Positions 42,719 through 52,627 are shown, counted from the first letter of the stretch. The stretch: 64,000 nt of DNA from Yersinia vastinensis (GCF_902726565.1 NZ_CACVAF010000007.1:1-64000); one strand, 5' to 3'. Numbers and translations are program-made. The notes: generated by a model from the letters alone, not told the origin.

Positions 42719-43206
42719 GACCAAACGATTCCCCAAAGTCATTGGCGTTGCAGCAAGGCAGCAAGCGAGCAAGCCCCGATGAGCTAACTCAAGTCAGTGA
42801 TTCGGGCGCGTGAGCACAGCTAACACCGCTGCAGCGCCAAGACCAAACGATTCCCCAAAGTCATTGGCGTTGCAGCAAGGCAGCAAGCGAGCAAGCCCCG
42901 ATGAGCTGACTCAAGTCAGTGATTCGGGCGCGTGAGCACAGCTAACACCGCTGCAGCGCCAAGACCAAACGATTCCCCAAAGTCATTGGCGTTGCAGCAA
43001 GGCAGCAAGCGAGCAAGTCCCGATGAGCTGACTCAAGTCAGTGATTCGGGCGCGTGAGCACAGCTAACACCGCTGCAGCGCCAAGACCAAACGATTCCCC
43101 AAAGTCATTGGCGTTGCAGCAAGGCAGCAAGCGAGCAAGTCCCGATGAGCTGACTCAAGTCAGTGATTCGGGCGCGTGAGCACAGCTAACACCGCTGCAG
43201 CGCCAA
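42719..43206. repeat. Four tandem copies of a 122-bp palindromic element
   Basis: Four head-to-tail units start at 42719, 42841, 42963 and 43085 with an exact 122-bp period. Copies 3 and 4 are identical; copies 1 and 2 differ from them at one to two bases (CCCCGA for TCCCGA; copy 1 also GCTAAC for GCTGAC). Each unit has a 23-bp head (GACCAAACGATTCCCC...) and a 99-bp core with near-perfect ends TTGGCGTTGCAGC and GCTGCAGCGCCAA, and a central CTGACT / AGTCAG hairpin. This looks like a small intergenic palindromic element of Yersinia, here amplified. It fills the gap between nupC and the adenosyltransferase gene. Confidence 0.92.
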
Positions 43207-43219
43207 GGACGAAGGGGAA

Positions 43220-43810
43220 TCACCAATCAATACCCTTCTGCGCCTTAACCCCACAATCAAAAGCATGCTTAACAGGCCGTAATTCGCTGACGGTATCTGC
43301 GAGGGCAATGAGATCGCGATGACATGCTCGCCCGGTGATGATGACGCTTTGATTCTTAGGTCGTTCTTTTAACGTGGTTATTATTTCGTCTAGTGCCAAG
43401 TAACCGTAAGTGATCATGTAAGTTAACTCATCTAGAATCACGAGATGGTATGACGGGTCGGATAACATTCGACGGCCTTGTTCCCATACCCTCTGTGCTG
43501 CGAGGGTATCTGCCACCTTGTCTTGTGTCTCCCAAGTAAAACCGGTTTTCATAATATGAAACTCAACCCCGTTGCGACTCAACAGATTATATTCACCACT
43601 TTCCCATGTGCCTTTAATAAACTGAACGACGCCAACTTGCTTATCATGACCAATAGCTCGTGCCGCCGAACCAAAAGCTGCTGTACTTTTTCCTTTACCA
43701 TTACCGGTAAATACAATGATGATACCGCCCGTTTTAGTCGCTTCAGCAACACGCGTTTCAACCTGTTCCTTAAGATGTTGCTGCCGCTGCTGATACCGTT
43801 CTTCGCTCAT
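43220..43810 (-). CDS. btuR: Cob(I)yrinic acid a,c-diamide / cobalamin adenosyltransferase
   Basis: A 196-residue ATP:corrinoid adenosyltransferase (CobO/BtuR/CobA type) that makes the adenosyl form of B12. The P-loop GNGKGKS (36-42) and ILDELTYMITYGYL segment identify it. It lies 22 nt after the fumarase gene on the same strand. Since glutamate mutase encoded 6 kb away needs adenosylcobalamin, a dedicated adenosylation enzyme here makes sense. I cannot tell whether another btuR copy exists elsewhere in the genome. Confidence 0.93.
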   Translation of the reverse strand: MSEERYQQRQQHLKEQVETRVAEATKTGGIIIVFTGNGKGKSTAAFGSAARAIGHDKQVGVVQFIKGTWESGEYNLLSRNGVEFHIMKTGFTWETQDKVADTLAAQRVWEQGRRMLSDPSYHLVILDELTYMITYGYLALDEIITTLKERPKNQSVIITGRACHRDLIALADTVSELRPVKHAFDCGVKAQKGIDW

Positions 43811-43832
43811 TGAGATACCCTCCGCGCAAAAG

Positions 43833-45479
43833 CTAGTGCTGACAACCTGCGCATACTTTCATCTGAATTAGGTCAAAGAATGAGTTACCTTTATCATCAA
43901 GCAAAATAAAGGCGGGGAAATTTTCGACTTCCATTTTCCATACTGCTTCCATGCCCAGTTCGGGAAACTCGATACATTCCAGGCTTTTGATATATTCCTG
44001 CGCCAAAATAGCCGCAGAACCACCAATGCTGCCTAAATAGAAGCCACCATGCTTTTGGCAGGCTTGCGTGACTTCATGGCTGCGATTACCTTTAGCCAAC
44101 ATCACTAAACTGCCACCATGGGATTGAAAAAGGTCGACATACAAATCCATGCGCCCTCCTGTTGTTGGCCCCATGGAACCTGAAATAAATTCGTCTGGCT
44201 TTTTAGCTGGCCCCGCATAATAGACAGGGTGATCTTTCATGTATTGCGGTAATTCCTCTCCTTGTTCCAGACGCTCTTTCAGTTTGGCATGGACAATATC
44301 TCGGGCCACAATTAATGAACCATTCAGCGAGACACGCGTAGAGACGGGATAGCCTGAAAGTTGTCGACGAATTTGATCCATCGGTTGGTTTAGATCGATA
44401 TTCACCACCGTCCCTTCGTTACTTTCCCGTAAGTCTTCGGGGATATATTGCTCAGGATGCCGCTCTAACTTCTCAAGCCATATTCCCTCTTTGTTTATTT
44501 TGGCTTTAATGTTTCGATCAGATGAACATGAAATCGCCATACCTATCGGGCAGGAACCACCATGGCGTGGCAAACGAATAACGCGGACATCATGGGCAAA
44601 ATACTTGCCACCAAATTGAGCACCCAGACCAAATGCCTGAGAAGCTTGAAGCAATTCTTGCTCAAGTTCGATATCACGAAAAGCTCGCCCGTATTCATTA
44701 CCTTCCATGGGCAAGTTGTCATAATATTTAGTTGAGGCTAATTTTGCCGTTTTCAAAGTTAATTCAGCAGAGGTACCGCCGACGACAAATGCTATATGAT
44801 AAGGAGGGCATGCCGCCGTTCCTAACTCTCTCATTTTTTCAATTAAAAAAGCAGTCAGTTTTTTCGGCTCCAGCAATGCTTTAGTCTCTTGATACAGTGC
44901 TGCTTTATTTGCTGAACCGCCCCCTTTATTAACAAACAGGAAAGAATATTCCGCCCCGGTAGTCGAGAAAATATCAATTTGCGCAGGAAGGTTTGTTCCA
45001 GTATTGATTTCGGTATACATATCCAATGCGGCATTTTGTGAATGGCGCAAATTATCATCACGAAAGGTGTTATAAATACCGCGAGACAGTGCTTGTGCAT
45101 CATCAATATCGGTCCACACTCTCTGGCCTTTTTGGGCAATAATGGTAGATGTCCCCGTATCCTGACAGTTTGGTAAAATGCCCTTAGCTGAAATTTCTGA
45201 GTTTCTCAGTAGTTGAAGTGCGACATATTTATCATTTTCGCTAGCTTGAGGATCGTGCAAAATAGCAGCAACTTGCTGTTGATGTGCTGGGCGTAGAAAA
45301 AATGAGGCATCATGGAAAGCTTGTTGAGAGACTAATGTCAGAGCCTCTGGTTTCACTCTTAATATTTCTATTCCCGCAATTTTAATAGTCGAAACATACT
45401 TATCTGTTAGTAAGTAATACTCTGTTTTATCCTCAGTAAGAGGAAATAGTTCTTGATAGGAAAAACCATTTTTATGCAT
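43833..45479 (-). CDS. fumD: Class I fumarate hydratase, probable mesaconase (FumD-like)
   Basis: A 548-residue Fe-S hydro-lyase of the FumA/FumB class. The three expected cluster cysteines lie in [16 protein letters not shown] and GGSCPIG. Class I fumarases hydrate fumarate to malate, and E. coli FumA/FumB and FumD of E. coli O157:H7 also hydrate mesaconate to citramalate. Placement in a glutamate mutase / methylaspartate lyase locus makes mesaconase the likely role. I start at ATG 45479 ([14 protein letters not shown]), matching FumA in length. It ends 22 nt before btuR, with the LysR gene upstream on the same strand. Sequence alone cannot separate mesaconase from ordinary fumarase. Confidence 0.85.
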   Translation of the reverse strand: MHKNGFSYQELFPLTEDKTEYYLLTDKYVSTIKIAGIEILRVKPEALTLVSQQAFHDASFFLRPAHQQQVAAILHDPQASENDKYVALQLLRNSEISAKGILPNCQDTGTSTIIAQKGQRVWTDIDDAQALSRGIYNTFRDDNLRHSQNAALDMYTEINTGTNLPAQIDIFSTTGAEYSFLFVNKGGGSANKAALYQETKALLEPKKLTAFLIEKMRELGTAACPPYHIAFVVGGTSAELTLKTAKLASTKYYDNLPMEGNEYGRAFRDIELEQELLQASQAFGLGAQFGGKYFAHDVRVIRLPRHGGSCPIGMAISCSSDRNIKAKINKEGIWLEKLERHPEQYIPEDLRESNEGTVVNIDLNQPMDQIRRQLSGYPVSTRVSLNGSLIVARDIVHAKLKERLEQGEELPQYMKDHPVYYAGPAKKPDEFISGSMGPTTGGRMDLYVDLFQSHGGSLVMLAKGNRSHEVTQACQKHGGFYLGSIGGSAAILAQEYIKSLECIEFPELGMEAVWKMEVENFPAFILLDDKGNSFFDLIQMKVCAGCQH

Positions 45480-45738
45480 TATTTTCACTCTATTAACCAA
45501 ATATAAACAGCAGGCAGAACATACTTGTTATTTATATTGAAAAGGGTTTGAGAAATAACATCTTGAATTGCCATATGCATTACACCTCCATTATTGGCGG
45601 GATAAGATAAAAAGCAATTGTTCTATCTGCAATACATAATGTTTTCTAGTGAACAAGTCGGTGACGAAATGATATTTATATACACAATTAAAGCATATTG
45701 ACCACAATGATTTTTATAAATGTCCGTTTAATAAATTA

Positions 45739-46659
45739 TCAGCTAACCCATGTTCTTTTTAGCTCTTCTTCTTTCGATTTCGCATGTACCCAACGGCTGA
45801 ATTTTTGCAAACTTCTTAACCCTCTTTTGCCATCTTTATAAGTCAGTACAAAATGATTTCCAGTACTCATCGGCAAATCACAAGGAATAACCATATCACC
45901 ATTTTCTAAATCCTTATGAATGGCAAAGCGAGGTAATAACGCCACGCCCAAATTAGAGCGAACGGCTGAAATTAGCATTGATAAAAGATCAAATCGCGGC
46001 CCCATTCGCACTTTGGGATTGTTCACTCCAGAGAGTGCAAACCAATCATACCAAGAGTCTAAACGAGTCGTTTGATGCAGTAGTGTAAATTCGTCCATCA
46101 ATTGTTCCGCACGCATAACCTTTTTATCATCGCGCCACAGCATGCGGCTACATACCGGAATCAGTTCTTCTTCAAATAGATGCTCATTTTCTGCCCAAGG
46201 GCTGCTGAAATCTTCACGCATAATCGCAGCATCATATTTCAGATTCAAAAAATCTGCAGGTGTCGTGAGAGCAATTAAATTCAGAACAATCTCCGGATGA
46301 TTCTCATGAAAATCACTAAGATTCGGGATCAACCAATGCGTGCTAAACGTGGGTGTTACTGCTAATTCTAAAATCTGTTGAGTCGATTGATAAGACATAA
46401 TACTTTGCGTATCCCTTTCCAATTGCTCTAAGGTATCTCTAACTAAGCCAAGATAATAACGCCCTGCATCATTCAGAAATATCCGCTTACGAACATGGTG
46501 GAATAGTGAAACGTTAAGTAAATCTTCCAGTGCTGTAATTTGGCGGAAAACGGCACTTTGTGTTAACGCCAATTTTTCGGCTGCTCGAGTATAACTTTCA
46601 TATTGAGCAACTGCTTCAAATGTCACTAATAAGTCTGTTTTAGGAATTTTGCACCGCAT
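45739..46659 (-). CDS. LysR-family regulator (GcvA-like) of the glutamate mutase locus
   Basis: A 306-residue regulator: winged helix-turn-helix (about 6-65, SYTRAAEKLALTQSAVFRQITALE) and a LysR substrate-binding domain with GcvA-like LLSMLISAVRSNLGVALLPRF. It lies between the fumarase/btuR pair (same strand) and the divergent cobA-pduX-mutase genes, so it is placed to control both. An inverted repeat (ATTTCATGAAAT) lies 16 bp before its start codon. Its effector is unknown; glutamate or methylaspartate would fit. Confidence 0.85.
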   Translation of the reverse strand: MRCKIPKTDLLVTFEAVAQYESYTRAAEKLALTQSAVFRQITALEDLLNVSLFHHVRKRIFLNDAGRYYLGLVRDTLEQLERDTQSIMSYQSTQQILELAVTPTFSTHWLIPNLSDFHENHPEIVLNLIALTTPADFLNLKYDAAIMREDFSSPWAENEHLFEEELIPVCSRMLWRDDKKVMRAEQLMDEFTLLHQTTRLDSWYDWFALSGVNNPKVRMGPRFDLLSMLISAVRSNLGVALLPRFAIHKDLENGDMVIPCDLPMSTGNHFVLTYKDGKRGLRSLQKFSRWVHAKSKEEELKRTWVS

Positions 46660-47111
46660 TGTGACTCACCCATTATTTCATGAAATCATTGATTAGATAG
46701 CCTGCTATGCCATACCGAGACATTTACATTAGAAATGTAAGACGGATTTTATTTGTTTTTAACATACACAAAATTATATATATAAACATAGCGATCAGCC
46801 ATTTTTGTGATTGCCCTCATAATTATCAATAACAAATGTAATATTAAAGTTAAAAAACAAAATAATGAATGAAAACATAATTAATAACAATGCAAAAAAA
46901 AATAAAATAACAGACTTAAATTTAAAAATTAATATCATATATTATGAAGAGTTCATTCCTAAAAGTGATTAAATAATGGGAGCAAGGTCATGTATCTCAT
47001 TCTTCTTTTATGGATAATGATGCTGCGCTCAAGCTATACATTAATTTTTAGATAATAAACTCTTACGATTTTAAAAAATCTTATGCCTTCGCTGCTATAA
47101 AGGTCGTTCTA
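46660..47111. other. AT-rich divergent promoter region between the LysR gene and cobA
   Basis: A 452-bp non-coding, strongly AT-rich stretch. It includes the palindrome ATTTCATGAAAT (46675-46686, extending to AT..AT on both sides) next to the LysR start, which may be the regulator's own operator. I see no ORF with a ribosome site and no B12-box motif. Confidence 0.5.
46675..46686. promoter_or_regulatory. Palindrome next to the LysR start codon
   Basis: ATTTCATGAAAT is a perfect 12-bp palindrome, flanked by AT on both sides at one base distance, 15 bp upstream of the LysR ATG. It could be an autoregulatory site; this is inferred only from symmetry and position. Confidence 0.4.
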
Positions 47112-47894
47112 ATGAGTCTAGGAAAAGTATTATTAGTCGGGGCAGGCCCGGGAGATGCATCATTAATCACCGTGAAAGGGTTACTGGCTATCCGTGAAGC
47201 CCAAGTTCTTGTCCATGACCGTTTAGTTAATCTTGAGCTAATTGCTCAAGCACCACCTAATTGCCAAATTATTAATGTAGGAAAAGCCTCAAATCACCAT
47301 CCGATTCCACAGGAACATATCAACCAAATACTGATCGATCACGCATTAGCTGGTAAAAATGTCGTGCGCCTTAAAGGCGGTGACCCCTATGTATTTGGCC
47401 GTGGTGGAGAAGAGGCCGAAAGTCTTTCACACCGTAATATCCCTTTTGAAATAGTGCCAGGCATCAGTTCCTCAATTGGTGGATTAGCCTATGCGGGGAT
47501 TCCGGTAACCCATCGCCACTATGCTTCCAGTTTTCATGTTGTCACCGGGCATATGAGTCAGGGAAATGAACCACAGAATTGGAATGCATTAGCCCAATTA
47601 GACGGCACACTGATTGTGCTGATGGGAATGAGCCGACAAGAGGAAATTTGCCAGCGATTAATCAAAGGAGGCAAATCGCCGGAGACCCCTGCTGCTGCAG
47701 TGATGTATGCCAGCCACCAGCAACAAGAAATAGCTAAAGGAACACTGAGCACACTAAAAGATGAGATTGCTCGTAAAAAGGTCCATGCGCCAGCATTGTT
47801 AGTCATCGGTGATGTGGTCAATCTTAGCGATGTGCTGGCTTTTACTTCTCATTCAATCGACATCAACCATGAGCCACTCTTGCAAGTCATATAA
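47112..47894 (+). CDS. cobA: Uroporphyrinogen-III C-methyltransferase (SUMT)
   Basis: A 260-residue SAM-dependent enzyme making precorrin-2, the entry point to B12 and sirohaem. The N-terminal VGAGPGDASLITVKG loop and RLKGGDPYVFGRGGEE motif define the SUMT group. It lacks the dehydrogenase/chelatase half of CysG, so it is a dedicated methyltransferase. It lies 57 nt before a pduX-like gene, another B12 gene, which points to a role in cobalamin supply rather than sirohaem. Confidence 0.93.
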   Translation: MSLGKVLLVGAGPGDASLITVKGLLAIREAQVLVHDRLVNLELIAQAPPNCQIINVGKASNHHPIPQEHINQILIDHALAGKNVVRLKGGDPYVFGRGGEEAESLSHRNIPFEIVPGISSSIGGLAYAGIPVTHRHYASSFHVVTGHMSQGNEPQNWNALAQLDGTLIVLMGMSRQEEICQRLIKGGKSPETPAAAVMYASHQQQEIAKGTLSTLKDEIARKKVHAPALLVIGDVVNLSDVLAFTSHSIDINHEPLLQVI

Positions 47895-47951
47895 TGCATT
47901 GTCCGCAAAAGGGTTATCGTTGTAGGGATTATCATTGTAAGGATACTTTTC

Positions 47952-48812
47952 ATGGCTGAAGCACACTGCCCGGCCTCCTGCGGTGAATTACTCCAGGGGT
48001 GGATCTTGGGTGGCGAAAAACTGATTTCCTGCCCGATAAATTGGTACAGCAATGTATCTGTGACACAAGGAAAGCCAGGTCCACGCGAGCGGCCTCGTAT
48101 GCGCCAAATGGTGAAACAAGTCTTGGCGCACTTTGACCAATCTCCTCTCCTTGCTGAGAATATCTGTATCGAGTTCGAATCAACTATTCCGGTCGCCAAA
48201 GGATTAGCGAGCAGCACCGCAGATATTGCAGCGACAGCAATGGCCACCAGCCGTTTGTTGGGCCAACCATTAAGTGATGAGTCACTAGCCCAACTCTGTG
48301 TGGCGCTTGAACCGACCGACAGCACTATATTTAAGGATCTCACTCTTTTTGATCACCAAACAGCACAAACCCAGCTCTCATTTCCTTGGCTACCTGACAT
48401 CGATATTGTATTGCTCGAAAGTTCACAAACAGTGCTAACAGAGGAATTTCATCAACGAAAGCGCCATTCATTGCTGCTGAAACAGGCTCCCTATTTGGTA
48501 AAAGCGATGCAACAGTTCCTGTTAGCAAATGAAAGGCGATGTTGTTACACACTTGGAGAAGCAACAACCTTGAGTGCCATCGCCAGTGAGTCACTACTGC
48601 CTAAACCCCAGTTCTATCAATTGCTGGATATCGTCGAACACAGTGGCATTTATGGTTTAAATGTGGCTCACAGTGGCAGCGTCATTGGGCTACTGCTTAA
48701 TCATTGTCAACATGACGTCGAGCGCCTGCTCAGAATGTTGCACCGAAAGCAAATAATTAAAAATTATCCTCGTATGCATTTGGTCAAAATGGTAGCAGGT
48801 GGAGTCCGTTAA
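47952..48812 (+). CDS. pduX: PduX-like L-threonine kinase (GHMP family) for cobalamin side chain
   Basis: A 286-residue GHMP kinase. The ATP-binding motif PVAKGLASSTADIAATAMA (about residues 78-96) and the N-terminal CPASCGELLQGW match PduX, which phosphorylates L-threonine on the way to the aminopropanol linker of B12. In Salmonella PduX is in the pdu operon; here it is beside SUMT and glutamate mutase. It is not followed by other cob genes in this window. Confidence 0.88.
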   Translation: MAEAHCPASCGELLQGWILGGEKLISCPINWYSNVSVTQGKPGPRERPRMRQMVKQVLAHFDQSPLLAENICIEFESTIPVAKGLASSTADIAATAMATSRLLGQPLSDESLAQLCVALEPTDSTIFKDLTLFDHQTAQTQLSFPWLPDIDIVLLESSQTVLTEEFHQRKRHSLLLKQAPYLVKAMQQFLLANERRCCYTLGEATTLSAIASESLLPKPQFYQLLDIVEHSGIYGLNVAHSGSVIGLLLNHCQHDVERLLRMLHRKQIIKNYPRMHLVKMVAGGVR

Positions 48813-49332
48813 TTAATGTAAGAAGGGTATCTATCTTTCGGATGGCATATTATCAATTTGAGCATGAATATATATTTTTTATATTCAAAAGAACCACCAT
48901 TAAAATATGATCACTATCACAACTTGAGAAGATAAATAATTTGGCACAGATCACAATTCATCTATAAATATTCACATTGTCAAAAATAACATTTATCCAT
49001 CCTTATTAACAAAGTGATAGCTGTTATTTTAACAAATTGATTTACAATGAGTTTAATCAACAACAGCATGTAAAAACTAATAAATATTTTTGTTTTACAC
49101 TTTTTTCAAGATGTCCTGACAATAAATCAATTGTATTTAATTTAATGGAGAAGCACATTAAACAACAATAAAACCCCAGCAAGTCTCCATCGCATTTATA
49201 GACCAGGGGAATGAAATACGTCATTACAAAAAATAATATTATTTAATTTCGCGTGGAGAGTGAAATGCTAGGTTTTACTTTCTGCTCACCAAACAAAAAT
49301 ATAGAGACCGTAATCTACATAGAGGGCTTAAC
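48813..49332. other. Long AT-rich leader region of the glutamate mutase operon
   Basis: A 520-bp non-coding stretch with very low G+C. It has a CRP-like site (48906-48921), an inverted repeat AATGA-N6-TCATT (49210-49225) and runs of T and A. I looked for a cobalamin riboswitch B12 box (GCCACTG) and did not find it. No ORF with a ribosome site is present. Confidence 0.5.
48906..48921 (+). promoter_or_regulatory. CRP-like site upstream of the glutamate mutase operon
   Basis: TATGA-TCACTA-TCACA has the right 5-6-5 spacing and a perfect right half, with one mismatch in the left half, more than 400 bp before mutS. Catabolite control of an amino acid degradation operon is reasonable; untested. Confidence 0.4.
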
Positions 49333-49779
49333 ATGCAAAATCCAACAATTGTTATTGGCGTCATTGGTGCTGATTGCCATGCTGTTGGTAATAAGGTGCT
49401 AGACCGCGTATTTACAATGCACAATTTCAACGTAATTAATCTCGGCGTAATGGTGAGCCAAGATGAATATATTGATGCAGCTATTGAAACCGGTGCTCAG
49501 GCCATTGTCATTTCCTCTATTTATGGACATGGCGAGGTAGATTGTATCGGTATGCGCGAGAACTGCATTGAGCGCGGGATTGGTGAAATATTGCTTTATG
49601 TCGGTGGAAATTTGGTGATCGGCAAACATGATTTTTCAGAAATCGAAATCAAATTTAAAGAGATGGGCTTTAATCGTGTTTTCGCGCCAGACACAGACTT
49701 GGAATTAGTCTGCTCCCTGATGAAAAGTGATATTGACCATGTCATGCAGGCAGAGGAAACAGCCGAGGGCATGCAATGA
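49333..49779 (+). CDS. glmS: Glutamate mutase sigma (S) subunit, B12-binding
   Basis: A 148-residue cobalamin-binding subunit. The DxHxxG motif is clear in GADCHAVG (Asp14, His16, Gly19): His16 ligates cobalt from below. The SSIYGHG and YVGGNL segments bind the nucleotide tail. With the epsilon subunit it interconverts L-glutamate and (2S,3S)-3-methylaspartate. It is the first gene of the operon and its stop overlaps the start of glmL by 4 nt (ATGA). It should not be confused with glucosamine-phosphate synthase, which shares the gene name. Confidence 0.95.
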   Translation: MQNPTIVIGVIGADCHAVGNKVLDRVFTMHNFNVINLGVMVSQDEYIDAAIETGAQAIVISSIYGHGEVDCIGMRENCIERGIGEILLYVGGNLVIGKHDFSEIEIKFKEMGFNRVFAPDTDLELVCSLMKSDIDHVMQAEETAEGMQ

Positions 49780-51167
49780 TCAGCGTTTCTATCGATATTG
49801 GCTCCACCTGGACGAAAGGGGCGGTATTTGAAGTAGGTGATAATGACAATATTGTTGTGAAAAACTATGCCTTGTCCCCTACAACCCCCCACCACTTAGC
49901 TGAGGGGTTCTTTTCTGTATTAAATAAGATTCTGGGTGTTAGCGATGCACGCCCATTATTGGCCTCTGGGAAGGTAAAGATTGATTACTCCTCCTCTGCT
50001 AAGGGGGGGCTGTCTGTTGCGGCTATTGGATTAGTGCCCAATATTACGTTGGAATCGGCTAAAGTGACGGCACATTCCGCAGGTGCCAAAGTATCGCAGC
50101 ATTTTGCCTATAACCTAAATAAGTCAGATGTACGGGCTTTAGAGAAATCACCACCGGACATTTTGTTATTTACCGGCGGCACTGATGGTGGAGACTGCAG
50201 CCACGGCTTATTAAATGCCAAACTCTTGGCTCAATCGGATCTTGAATGCGCCATTATTTATGCCGGAAACCGTGATCTGGATGATGAGGTGCAGGACATT
50301 CTCGGCAGTAAAGACTTAACCATTGTTGACAACGTCTTGCCCAATCTTGATAGCCCTAATCCGTATGGTGCACGCAAGGCCATTTGTGACATTTTCTTGC
50401 ATAAAATTGTGAAAGGGAAAGGGTTAGATATTATCGTCGATCAAACCGGCGAAGAACCATTACCCACCCCCTATTCCGTCTTTGAATTAGTTCAGCAAAT
50501 TCGCCAACACGTGCCCGATTGGGAAACCTTCATGCTGATCGACATGGGGGGAGCGACTACAGATATCTACTCCTCCTACAATAACCACTTACTGCCTGAC
50601 ACGGTCATGCACGGTCTGCCAGAACCACTGATTAAGCGCACCGTCGAGGGTGATTTAGGGATGCGTGTTTCAGCCATCAATGCCGGCGAAACCGGCGCAT
50701 CCATGATCGACCATTATTTCGCCCATCAACAAACCAAAATTGATGCTTTTCATCACTATTTAAAATACATCACGACCCATCCAGGTTACGTGCCAAGTTC
50801 CGATGAAGAGTGCGTATTTGACCAGTTGCTTGCCGGGATTTGTGTCGGATATGCCTCTGAGCGCCATGCGGGTACTAAAACGCAGGTCTGCACCTGTGCG
50901 GGCAATATTGACCTGCAACTTGGCCGTGATTTAAGTCTCGTACAAAAAGTCATTGGCACCGGAGGGTGGCTCTCCAGAGCAGATTCATTTGATATCCATA
51001 ACTGGCTGAAATATCGCGATTTTGATGATAAAGGCAAGCAAGTGCTGCTCCCCAACCAGTTTGAGTATTACAGAGATACGCAAGGTTTACTTCCCCTGCT
51101 CGCTAATGTCGCTCGTCGCTTTCCTAAAGCTGCCGCCCAGACTGGCGTTCGAATTTTGAACAAGTGA
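49776..51167 (+). CDS. glmL: MutL/GlmL protein, putative glutamate mutase reactivase
   Basis: A 463-residue ASKHA-fold protein between the two glutamate mutase subunit genes. SIDIGSTWTKGAVF is the phosphate-1 loop, and LLIDMGGATTDIYS the phosphate-2 loop. MutL proteins are thought to act as ATP-dependent reactivating chaperones that exchange damaged B12; they are not mismatch-repair MutL. The 4-nt overlap with glmS and the short distance to glmE point to one transcript. Confidence 0.92.
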   Translation: MISVSIDIGSTWTKGAVFEVGDNDNIVVKNYALSPTTPHHLAEGFFSVLNKILGVSDARPLLASGKVKIDYSSSAKGGLSVAAIGLVPNITLESAKVTAHSAGAKVSQHFAYNLNKSDVRALEKSPPDILLFTGGTDGGDCSHGLLNAKLLAQSDLECAIIYAGNRDLDDEVQDILGSKDLTIVDNVLPNLDSPNPYGARKAICDIFLHKIVKGKGLDIIVDQTGEEPLPTPYSVFELVQQIRQHVPDWETFMLIDMGGATTDIYSSYNNHLLPDTVMHGLPEPLIKRTVEGDLGMRVSAINAGETGASMIDHYFAHQQTKIDAFHHYLKYITTHPGYVPSSDEECVFDQLLAGICVGYASERHAGTKTQVCTCAGNIDLQLGRDLSLVQKVIGTGGWLSRADSFDIHNWLKYRDFDDKGKQVLLPNQFEYYRDTQGLLPLLANVARRFPKAAAQTGVRILNK

Positions 51168-51181
51168 AAATTGGAGTCATG

Positions 51182-52627
51182 ATGGAACTTCGAAACAAAA
51201 AAATATCTTTAGACGATTTTATGTCCGAACGCTTTCAAGTGTTAAAGACTTGGCACACCGGCAAAGATGTTGAAAATTTTGAGGATGGCGTGAAGTATCA
51301 GCAGACCATCCCTGAAGCAAAAAACTTCGCCAGAGCGCTGTTTGACGCTGATCGCGACGGGATCACGTTGAGCCAGCCTCGTGCTGGGGTCGCATTAATT
51401 GAAGAACATATTGAACTGCTAAGAACGCTGCAAAAAGACTGCGATCTGTTGCCGACCACTATTGATGCTTATACCCGTCTTAATCGTTACGAAGAAGCCG
51501 CTGTGGGTATCCAAAAATCCGTTGAAGCCGGTACATCAAAGCTCAATGGGTTACCGGTGGTCAATCACGGGGTAAAAGCCTGTCGCCGCATCACGGAAAC
51601 CTTATCTAAACCACTGCAAATTCGCCACGGAACACCCGATGCGCGTCTGCTAGCCGAGATAGCCATGGCGAGTGGATTCACCAGTTACGAAGGTGGCGGA
51701 ATCTCGTACAACATTCCTTATGCAAAACGCGTGACGCTAGAAAAATCCATCCGGGATTGGCAGTACTGCGACCGTTTGATTGGTGTCTATGAAGAACATG
51801 GTATTCGCATCAATCGCGAGCCATTTGGCCCGTTGACTGGCACTTTGATTCCACCGTTTGTGTCACATGCCGTCGCTATTATTGAGGGTTTGTTGGCTCT
51901 GGAACAAGGAGTGAAGTCAGTCACTGTCGGCTACGGTCAGGTCGGTAATGTGGTGCAAGACATTGCCGCCATCCGTTCTTTACGTGAACTCGCTGATGAA
52001 TACTTTCATGCTAATGGCTACGAAAACTATGAGCTAAGTACCGTATTCCATCAATGGATGGGGGGGTTCCCAGAAGATGAATCCCGTGCATTTGCGGTTA
52101 TCTCATGGGGGGCCGCCGTCGCGGGCATGGCCGGCGCGACTAAGGTCATTACTAAAAGCCCACATGAAGCTTATGGCATCCCAACGGCCGAAGCGAATGG
52201 TCAAGGACTCAGGGCATCGAACCAAATGCTCAACATGGTTCGTGACCAAAAATTCCCACCTTGCGTTGAAGTTGACCGCGAAATTGCATTGATCAAACGC
52301 GAAGTTCGCGCAGTTATGGACAAAGTATTGGAACTGGGGCAAGGCGATATTGCCATCGGCACTGTCCGTGCATTTGAAGCTGGCGTTCTTGACGTACCTT
52401 TTGCGCCAGCCACCTGTAACTCCGGCAAAATGATGCCAATTCGTGATAACCACGGTGCCATCCGAGTGTTTGATCCCGGTTCCGTTCCTTTGCCGAAAGA
52501 TGTTCTCGCACTGCACCATGATTTTGTCGCAGAGCGCGCTAAAGAAGAGGGGCGAACCCCCTCATTCCAAATGATCATTGACGATATTAACGCCGTATCC
52601 CACAGCAAATTAATTGGAAGACCATAA
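51182..52627 (+). CDS. glmE: Glutamate mutase epsilon (E) catalytic subunit
   Basis: A 481-residue TIM-barrel subunit that binds glutamate. It lines up over its whole length with the clostridial enzyme: RHGTPDARLLAEI, EGGGISYN, INREPFGPLTGTL, TTVFHQWMGG-like and GKMMPIRDN segments. The start is ATG 51182 (MELRNKK), 5 nt after GGAG (51173-51176); the longest frame begins GTG 51164. It ends in a TAATG overlap with the ammonia-lyase gene. Confidence 0.95.
   Translation: MELRNKKISLDDFMSERFQVLKTWHTGKDVENFEDGVKYQQTIPEAKNFARALFDADRDGITLSQPRAGVALIEEHIELLRTLQKDCDLLPTTIDAYTRLNRYEEAAVGIQKSVEAGTSKLNGLPVVNHGVKACRRITETLSKPLQIRHGTPDARLLAEIAMASGFTSYEGGGISYNIPYAKRVTLEKSIRDWQYCDRLIGVYEEHGIRINREPFGPLTGTLIPPFVSHAVAIIEGLLALEQGVKSVTVGYGQVGNVVQDIAAIRSLRELADEYFHANGYENYELSTVFHQWMGGFPEDESRAFAVISWGAAVAGMAGATKVITKSPHEAYGIPTAEANGQGLRASNQMLNMVRDQKFPPCVEVDREIALIKREVRAVMDKVLELGQGDIAIGTVRAFEAGVLDVPFAPATCNSGKMMPIRDNHGAIRVFDPGSVPLPKDVLALHHDFVAERAKEEGRTPSFQMIIDDINAVSHSKLIGRP

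Noticed and set aside
42719-43206. CRISPR array
   Set aside because: The units are contiguous 122-bp repeats with no variable spacers, and no cas gene is present.
48813-49332. Cobalamin riboswitch before glmS
   Set aside because: No B12-box motif or typical stem pattern was found by eye; a covariance search would be decisive.
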